A DNA stretch of 64,000 bases, taken from assembly GCF_000430045.1 (NCBI RefSeq), contig NZ_KE387023.1, positions 2,682,437-2,746,436 on the forward strand, given 5' to 3'. The position numbers and the translations under genes are program-made. Shown piece by piece: positions 58,485 to 64,000 of the stretch; the first letter of the stretch is position 1; each line of letters opens with the position of its first letter. This stretch comes from Calidithermus chliarophilus DSM 9957 (GTDB taxonomy: Bacteria; Deinococcota; Deinococci; Deinococcales; Thermaceae). A model generated the notes under the pieces. That model was not told the DNA's origin. It did no database searches and worked only from the letters and a program-made list of their open reading frames with translations.

Positions 58485-59204
58485 TTACCGCCGCCAGGCG
58501 GTGATGCAGAAGTGCAGCGAGTCGGCGTCGAATTTTTCGCTGTGGAAGCCGCCTTTTAGGCGGTAGTCGAAGCCGTAGGAGCGGAGCCAGCGCTCGAGTT
58601 CGTAGCGGGTGAAGTAGCGCTGGGTGAGGGTGAAGGTCTGGCGGCGCACCACGCCTTTGGCGTCGGTGCGGTCGAGGTAGTAGTGGGTCAGGAGGGCCTG
58701 GATGGCGGGGAGGTGTTCCTGGCGGATGAAGACCTCGAGGCCCCCCTCGTAGCTCCCTTCCCAGCGCAGCACCTCGGACGGGCCGATGTGGGCGGGGTTG
58801 TAGAGGTCGAAGGCCAGGCGCCCGCCGGGCTCCAGGTGTTCGGCCACGCCCCGGAGGGTCTGGTCCTGGTCCTCGAGGGTGTACAGGTGCATGAAGGCGT
58901 TGAAGGGGGCGATGATGAGGGGGAATTTGCGCCCCAGGTCCAGGGCGCGCATGTCGCCCTCGAGCCATTCCACCCGCAGGCCCTCGGTGTGCTGTCGCCC
59001 CAGCTCCCGCATGGCCCCCGAGGGCTCGAGCGCCACCACCTCGACCCCGGATCGGGCGATGGCCCGCGTCACCCGGCCGGTCCCCGCGCCGAGCTCGAGC
59101 ACCGGCCCGCCGTAGTCGCGGGCCAGGCGGGCGTAGAACTCGAGGTCGTCGGTGTAGCGGGCGTACTGCAGGGCGTAGAACTCGGCCACGGGGTCGTAAT
59201 CCAC
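58485..59204 (-). CDS. SAM-dependent methyltransferase (class I)
   Basis: 239 residues. VDYDPVAEFYALQYARYTDD, then the SAM motif VLELGAGTGRVTRAIARSG near residue 35, and the acidic motif ALEPSGAMRELG. IIAPFNAFMHLYTLEDQD fits small-molecule methyltransferases. Start GTG 59204 is 7 nt after TAGAAT, so leaderless; the longer upstream frame in the same phase runs into nicotinate phosphoribosyltransferase and is not used. Substrate unknown. Confidence 0.85.
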   Translation of the reverse strand: MDYDPVAEFYALQYARYTDDLEFYARLARDYGGPVLELGAGTGRVTRAIARSGVEVVALEPSGAMRELGRQHTEGLRVEWLEGDMRALDLGRKFPLIIAPFNAFMHLYTLEDQDQTLRGVAEHLEPGGRLAFDLYNPAHIGPSEVLRWEGSYEGGLEVFIRQEHLPAIQALLTHYYLDRTDAKGVVRRQTFTLTQRYFTRYELERWLRSYGFDYRLKGGFHSEKFDADSLHFCITAWRR

Positions 59205-59221
59205 GCGACCGATTCTAACGC

Positions 59222-60757
59222 TCAATTCCCCTGTAACAGCGCCTCGACCATCTGGTTCTTGAGCTGCCACAGGCGGCTGGAGAGCGAGACGTGGTAGGTG
59301 TGGGGGTTGATGAGGCGGCGCACGCCGGGGTCGAGCAATTCCACGTCCTTGCGGTGGCGCTCGCGCAGGACCTCGAGCGGCTGCGGCCGGGTGACGCGCT
59401 GGCCGCGCCAGACCTCCTCCTGCAGGGGCTCGAGGCGGCAGGCCGCCGTCTTGACCCGGCGCATCTTGCCCGCGTCGGAGGGGTGGTGCAGGGTGAGGGT
59501 GGGCTCGGCGCAGGGGTCTTCGTCGGAGAGGGTGAGCACGTCGGCGGAGGCCAGCCCGCGGTCGTCGTAGAGCCGCCAGGCCTTCTTGTGGCCGGGGTTG
59601 AGCACCTTCTCGAGCGTCTCCGAGACCTTGATGGCCGGCTTCCACTCGCCGTCGTCGCGCACCGCCACCACCTTGTAGACCCCGCCCAGCGCCGGCTGGC
59701 CCCAGCTCGTCACCATGCGGGTGCCCACCCCGAAGACCAGCCGCCGGACCAGGGCGTCGGCGTCCACGCCGTAGCGCGGGGCCTCCTGCCGGATCTGGGT
59801 GTAGATCTGCCAGATCACCAGCTCGTCGAGGTCGGAGGAGAGCACGATCGCGGCGTCGGGGAAGCCGGCCTTGTCGAGCAGTTGGGCCGAGCGGATGGAG
59901 AGGTAGGCCAGGTCGCCCGAGTCGAGGCGGATGCCCACCGGCTTGTGGCCCTTGGCCCGCAGCTCCTCGAAGACCTGGATGGCATTGGGGACGCCGCTCT
60001 CGAGCACGTCCACCGTGTCCACGAGCAGCACGGTGTCGTCGGGGTAGACCTCGGCGAAGGCCCGGAAGGCGTCGAGCTCGCCCATGCCCAGCGCCATGAA
60101 GGCCTGCACCATGCTGTGGGCGTGGGTCCCGGCGGCCTGCAGGCCCAGCTCGTGCGACATGCCCACGTTGGAGCTGCGGTTGGCCCCCCCGATCAGCGCG
60201 GCGCGGGTGGCCGAGTTGCCCGCCCCGCTGGCGGCCCGCCGCAAGCCCATGTCCAGCACGTAGGCGGCAGGCCCGGCGGCCTCGCGGATGCGGCTGGACT
60301 TGGTGGCGATGAGGGTCTCGAAGTTGAGCTTGTTCAACAGGGCGGTCTCGAGCAGCTGCGCCTGCACCAGCGGCCCCTCGATGGCGACCAGGGGCACCTG
60401 GGGATGGACCACCCGGCCCTCGGCGACGGCCCGCAACGTCAGCCCGTCGAAGGAGCCGTTGCGCCCCAGCCAGCGCAGGAAGTCCTCGCCGAACATCGGC
60501 TCGCCCGCGCGGGTCTTGTGCGAGCGCAGCACCTCGAGCTCCGCTTCCCCGAAGCGGGCGCTCTCCATCCACTCCAGCAACGGGTCGAGGCCGGCGAACA
60601 CCCCGTACCCGGCCTGGTGCTGCCCGTAGTCGGGGTTCTTGCGGTAGAAAAACTCGAACAGCGCGGGCCGCTCGTGGATGCCCAGGCGGTAATAGACCTG
60701 CGCCATGGTGAGCTGATACTGGTCGGTGAGCAATATGCCCTCGGTGAGGCTCGGCAT
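59222..60757 (-). CDS. pncB: Nicotinate phosphoribosyltransferase
   Basis: 511 residues. Makes nicotinate mononucleotide from nicotinate and PRPP in the NAD salvage pathway. [27 protein letters not shown], the [10 protein letters not shown] and [13 protein letters not shown] segments and [20 protein letters not shown] are typical of the long (PncB2-like) form. ATG 60757 is 7 nt after TATGAT (leaderless). The methyltransferase follows after 17 bp, so the two may be one unit. Confidence 0.94.
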   Translation of the reverse strand: MPSLTEGILLTDQYQLTMAQVYYRLGIHERPALFEFFYRKNPDYGQHQAGYGVFAGLDPLLEWMESARFGEAELEVLRSHKTRAGEPMFGEDFLRWLGRNGSFDGLTLRAVAEGRVVHPQVPLVAIEGPLVQAQLLETALLNKLNFETLIATKSSRIREAAGPAAYVLDMGLRRAASGAGNSATRAALIGGANRSSNVGMSHELGLQAAGTHAHSMVQAFMALGMGELDAFRAFAEVYPDDTVLLVDTVDVLESGVPNAIQVFEELRAKGHKPVGIRLDSGDLAYLSIRSAQLLDKAGFPDAAIVLSSDLDELVIWQIYTQIRQEAPRYGVDADALVRRLVFGVGTRMVTSWGQPALGGVYKVVAVRDDGEWKPAIKVSETLEKVLNPGHKKAWRLYDDRGLASADVLTLSDEDPCAEPTLTLHHPSDAGKMRRVKTAACRLEPLQEEVWRGQRVTRPQPLEVLRERHRKDVELLDPGVRRLINPHTYHVSLSSRLWQLKNQMVEALLQGN

Positions 60758-60784
60758 GGGATGATCATAACGGGGGACGTGGGA

Positions 60785-60920
60785 GGCTGAACGCCGATAG
60801 CCGAACGCTAAACGCCGATGGCCCATAGCCGATAGCCGATAGCTAAACACAAGACGCGAAACGCCAGACGCCTTGGCCTTCGACCCTCGACCTCGAGCGC
60901 CACACGTCGCGAGCCGCTGC
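60785..60920. repeat. Modular intergenic repeat block 10
   Basis: AGGCTGAACGCCGATAGCCG, GATGGCCCATAGCCGATAGC, CACAAGACGCGAAACGCCAGACGC in part, GGCCTTCGACCCTCGACC. Between two genes on the minus strand. Confidence 0.72.
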
Positions 60921-60926
60921 CGAAGG

Positions 60927-61787
60927 CTAGCTTTGCCGGACCGGGATGATGCGGTAGCGGCTTTGGGCGATGACGAAGATGCCGTAGGCGATGAGGCCCA
61001 GGGCGACGACGCCCAGGAGCCAGGGGCCGGCGGGGCGGCTCTCGAGGAGGCTCAGGGCGTCGGCGATGCCTCCTGCGCGCTGGGGGTTGTCGGTCCAGGC
61101 GGCCTCGAGCAAGAACCCGCCCACGATGGCGAACACCACGCCGCGGGCGGCGATGCCCACCTGGCCGAGCCGGGTGAGCAGGCGGTAGGCGGGCTCGGGG
61201 AGGTCGTCGAAGTGCAGGCGGCGGAGAAAGCTGGCCCGGTAGGCGATGTAGAACTGGCTCAGGGCCAGGCCGAGGATGATGACGCCGGCCCCCGCCACGA
61301 CCCAGGGGCCGGCGTCCGTCCGCAGCAATTCGGCGGTCCAGTCCTCCTCGCTCTTGCCGCGCCCGTTGGAGCGGCCCGCCAGGGCGAAGCCGAGGGCGAA
61401 CCAGGCCAGGCTCAGGTGGACGCCCGCGCTCACCGCGTAGCCCAGCCGCTTGGCCCAGGCTTTGGGCCCCCGCCCGTGGCGTTCGGGGTCCAGCACCGCC
61501 CGCACCACGTGCCAAAGGGCGTACCCGGCCAGCCCCAGGGCCAGCAGCCCCAGGATGACCTGGCCGAAGGGCTGCTCGCCCACGCGCTCGAGCGCCCCCC
61601 GTGGGTCGGTGTTCTGGGCGCTCTCGCGGGCTTGAAAGGCGGCCCGGGCCGCCAGGACCCCGATCAGGCCGTAGACGATCCCCTTGGCGAAATACCCGGC
61701 CCGTGCCAGGGCCTCGATCTCTGGGGCGGCCCGGCGCACCGCCCGCCGCACCTCCTGTTTGACCTCCGCCTTTTCCACGGCGCCCAT
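60927..61787 (-). CDS. DUF1206 membrane protein
   Basis: 286 residues, six hydrophobic segments arranged as three pairs ([20 protein letters not shown] near residue 28, then [20 protein letters not shown], then [20 protein letters not shown]), each pair with the G-x-x-x-(K/R)-G-x-V-(Y/F) motif of DUF1206. An N-terminal charged helix ([20 protein letters not shown]) precedes. Function of the family is unknown. ATG 61787 was chosen because the 33 residues before it are of low-quality composition and lie in the gap to metH. Confidence 0.82.
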   Translation of the reverse strand: MGAVEKAEVKQEVRRAVRRAAPEIEALARAGYFAKGIVYGLIGVLAARAAFQARESAQNTDPRGALERVGEQPFGQVILGLLALGLAGYALWHVVRAVLDPERHGRGPKAWAKRLGYAVSAGVHLSLAWFALGFALAGRSNGRGKSEEDWTAELLRTDAGPWVVAGAGVIILGLALSQFYIAYRASFLRRLHFDDLPEPAYRLLTRLGQVGIAARGVVFAIVGGFLLEAAWTDNPQRAGGIADALSLLESRPAGPWLLGVVALGLIAYGIFVIAQSRYRIIPVRQS

Positions 61788-61876
61788 GATGGGGAGAAAA
61801 GCTGACGGTCGGCTGATGCCCAGCTTGGGCCCGGCGGCTTTCACCCGTCGCGGGGGTGATGGCCTACAATGCCCCT

Positions 61877-64000
61877 GTGGAGTCATTGGTATACCGCGAC
61901 TTTTTCGCCGAACAGGGCCTCGAGCCCCTCACCGCCGAGGGCTACCGCCGCGAAGCGCGGGCCGAAGCATTCCCCTACCTGCAAGCCCTCTCCCGCCGGG
62001 TGCTGGTCTACGACGGGGCGATGGGCACCGAAATTTTCAAGTACGACCTCACGGCGGAGGATTACGGCGGCGAGCCCTACAACGGCTGCCCGGAGATGCT
62101 CAACCGGGTCCGGCCCGACGTGATCGCCCGCATCCACCGCAGCTACCTCGAGGCCGGCGCCGACGTGATCGAGACCAACACTTTCGGGGCCTTCCCCCAC
62201 GTGCTGGTGGAGTATGGGCTCGAGGCCGAGGCCGAAGACCTGGCCTACCTGGGCGCCCGCATCGCCCGCGAGGAGGCCGACCGCCTCTCCACGCCCGAGA
62301 AGCCCCGCTTCGTGGCCGGTTCGCTGGGGCCGGGCACCAAGCTCATCAGCCTGGGGCAGATCAGTTGGCGGGAGATGCTGGGGTCGTACCGCGTGGCCGC
62401 CCGCGGCCTGATCCGGGGCGGGGTGGACGTGCTGCTGATCGAGACCGCCCAGGACATCCTCCAGGTGCGCTGCGCCGTGCAGGCGGCGCGTGCGGCCATG
62501 CAGGACGTGGGGCGCGAGGTGCCCCTGCAGGTGCAGGTCACGGTGGAGTCCACCGGGACCATGCTCGTAGGTACCGACGACAATGCCGCCCTGACCGCGC
62601 TCGAGGCCCTCCCCATCGACGTCATCGGGATGAACTGCGCCACCGGCCCCGACCTGATGGACTCGCACATCCGCTTCTTCTGCCAGAACTCCACCCGCTG
62701 GGTCTCCTGCCTGCCCAACGCGGGCCTGCCCCGCAACGAGGGGGGCCGGGTGGTCTACGACCTCACCCCGGCCGAACTGGTGCGCTGGCAGCTCAAGTTC
62801 GTGCGCGAGTACGGCCTAAACGTCGTGGGCGGCTGCTGCGGCACCGGCCCCGAGCACATCCGCGCCCTGGCGGAGGCGCTGGGCGGTCATCCACAGGCCG
62901 CGAAGCCCCCGGCGCAGTTTCCCGCACAGGTGGCGAGCCTCTACCAGGCGGTGCCGCTCAAGCAGGACACCGGCATCCTCATCGTGGGGGAGCGCACCAA
63001 CGCCACGGGGAGCAAGAAGTTCCGCGAGCTGCTGTTCGCCGGCGACTTCGAGGGGATGCTCGAGCTCGCCCAGGAGCAGGTGGCCGAAGGGGCGCACGTC
63101 CTCGACGTCTCCGTAGCCTGGACGGGCCGCGACGAGGTGCGCGACATGCGCGAGGTCGTGAAGCGCTTCGCCACCTCGGTTCAAATCCCCATCATGGTCG
63201 ACTCCACCCAGACCGACGTGATGCAGGAGGCGCTGGAGCACCTGGGGGGCCGGGCCATCCTGAACTCGGTCAACCTCGAGGACGGCCTGGAGAAATTCGA
63301 CAAGGTGGCCTCCCTCGCCCGCCAGCACGGAGCGGCCCTGGTGGCGCTCACCATCGACGAGGACAAGGAAGCGGGCATGGCGAAGACGCCCGAGCGCAAG
63401 GTCGAGATCGCCCTGCGGATGTACGAGCGCCTGACCCAGGTCCACGGCATCCCGGGCAGCTCGATCCTCTTCGACCTGCTCACCTTCCCCATCACCCAGG
63501 GCGACGAGGACACCCGCAAGCTGGGCATGTGGACCATCGAGGGCATCCGCAGGGTGCGCGAGCTGCTGCCCGAGGTGGGCTTCATCCTGGGCGTTTCCAA
63601 CGTCTCCTTCGGGGTCTCGCCCCAGGCCCGTGTGGTGCTCAACTCGGTCTTCCTCGACGAGTGCATCAAGGCCGGGCTCACGGCGGCCATCCTCAACGCG
63701 GGCAAGATCCTGCCCATCAACCAGATCCCCGAGGAGCAGTACAAGCTCGCCCTCGACCTCATCTATGACCGCCGCGCCTTCAACCCCGACGGCTCCGTGG
63801 CCCACGACCCGCTCTTCGCCTTCGTGGACTACTTCGCCAAGAACAAGGTGGAGCGATCGGCCGCCGCCGACCCCTTCGCCGGGCTCAGCGTCGAGGGGCG
63901 CCTGAAGAAGCGCATCATCGAGGGGCGCAAGGTGGGCCTCGAGGCCGACCTCGAGGCCGCCCTGCAGGCGGGCTACACCCCGGTTTCGGTCATCAACGAG
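61877..64000 (+). CDS. metH: Methionine synthase, cobalamin-dependent (3' end outside window)
   Basis: 708 codons are seen; the gene runs past base 64000. Domains present: homocysteine-binding (residues 25-340; DGAMGTEIF, zinc cysteines in MNCATGPD near 253 and GGCCGTGPEH near 319) and methyltetrahydrofolate-binding (350-610; GERTNATGSKKFRELLFAGD, DVSVAWTGRDE, MVDSTQTDVM). The cobalamin-binding part begins at the end (YTPVSVINE). GTG 61877 is 6 nt after TACAAT (61865-61870). Divergent from the DUF1206 gene. No cobalamin or SAM riboswitch fits in the short leader. Confidence 0.95.
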   Translation, partial: MESLVYRDFFAEQGLEPLTAEGYRREARAEAFPYLQALSRRVLVYDGAMGTEIFKYDLTAEDYGGEPYNGCPEMLNRVRPDVIARIHRSYLEAGADVIETNTFGAFPHVLVEYGLEAEAEDLAYLGARIAREEADRLSTPEKPRFVAGSLGPGTKLISLGQISWREMLGSYRVAARGLIRGGVDVLLIETAQDILQVRCAVQAARAAMQDVGREVPLQVQVTVESTGTMLVGTDDNAALTALEALPIDVIGMNCATGPDLMDSHIRFFCQNSTRWVSCLPNAGLPRNEGGRVVYDLTPAELVRWQLKFVREYGLNVVGGCCGTGPEHIRALAEALGGHPQAAKPPAQFPAQVASLYQAVPLKQDTGILIVGERTNATGSKKFRELLFAGDFEGMLELAQEQVAEGAHVLDVSVAWTGRDEVRDMREVVKRFATSVQIPIMVDSTQTDVMQEALEHLGGRAILNSVNLEDGLEKFDKVASLARQHGAALVALTIDEDKEAGMAKTPERKVEIALRMYERLTQVHGIPGSSILFDLLTFPITQGDEDTRKLGMWTIEGIRRVRELLPEVGFILGVSNVSFGVSPQARVVLNSVFLDECIKAGLTAAILNAGKILPINQIPEEQYKLALDLIYDRRAFNPDGSVAHDPLFAFVDYFAKNKVERSAAADPFAGLSVEGRLKKRIIEGRKVGLEADLEAALQAGYTPVSVINE

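Noticed and set aside
58485-60572. 695-codon frame running through the nicotinate phosphoribosyltransferase gene
   Set aside because: The first 456 codons are a shadow of pncB; the methyltransferase part has its own leaderless start at 59204.

Overview
The window (about 70% GC) looks like chromosomal DNA of a member of the Thermales, most likely a Meiothermus/Calidithermus-type organism rather than Thermus itself. This is inferred from the very high GC, the frequent CTCGAG in coding sequence, many apparently leaderless genes (a TANNNT box 6-7 nt before the start codon), a diderm envelope without obvious LPS genes (LptC/LptA-like, tandem Skp/OmpH), and thermophile-type housekeeping proteins. 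Nothing here fixes the species. The window opens inside polA and closes inside metH.

Layout. 1-16.7 kb: polA end, a DHA2-type drug/H+ antiporter, hsp20, miaA, gatA, a DEDDh exonuclease with an unknown partner, hemY-type oxidase, a secreted PpiC-type foldase, ftsK, two tandem skp/ompH genes, a small exported protein and pheA. 17-24.9 kb: a receiver-domain protein, a FemX-like ligase, an lptC-lptA-lptA-like operon, and an ABC ATPase plus BMP-family binding protein. 24.9-35 kb: ligA, a large lipoprotein resembling animal CEMIP/TMEM2 (G8 domain), tRNA-Pro, rsmD, coaD, an aldehyde dehydrogenase with a lipoprotein, and ilvA. 35.1-35.8 kb: an orphan type I-E CRISPR array read on the minus strand. 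35.9-43.6 kb: class III aminotransferase, RNase R, coaE, a BtuF-like protein and a GAF-PAS-PAS-GAF-HD-GYP protein. 43.8-53 kb, the most unusual part: two large TPR-containing SARP/BTAD-type regulators, a tiny exported peptide gene facing the first, a MITE-like element, and a lipoprotein resembling the pore-forming part of anthrax protective antigen. 53-64 kb: tRNA-Ser, an LmbE-type deacetylase overlapping a CLC channel gene tail to tail, an N-acylamino acid racemase/GNAT/amidohydrolase operon, a methyltransferase, nicotinate phosphoribosyltransferase, a DUF1206 membrane protein and metH.

Most intergenic gaps are filled by a modular family of short degenerate repeats whose modules recur in the same order at about ten sites. 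A separate MITE-like element occurs twice, inverted, at 3.3 kb and 49.7 kb.

The best candidates for new biology are the regulator/peptide pair at 43.8-49.6 kb (with a low-GC patch inside the TPR sensor region), the protective-antigen-like lipoprotein next to it, the G8 lipoprotein, and the modular repeats. No database search was possible; family assignments come from recognised motifs and remembered family sequences.
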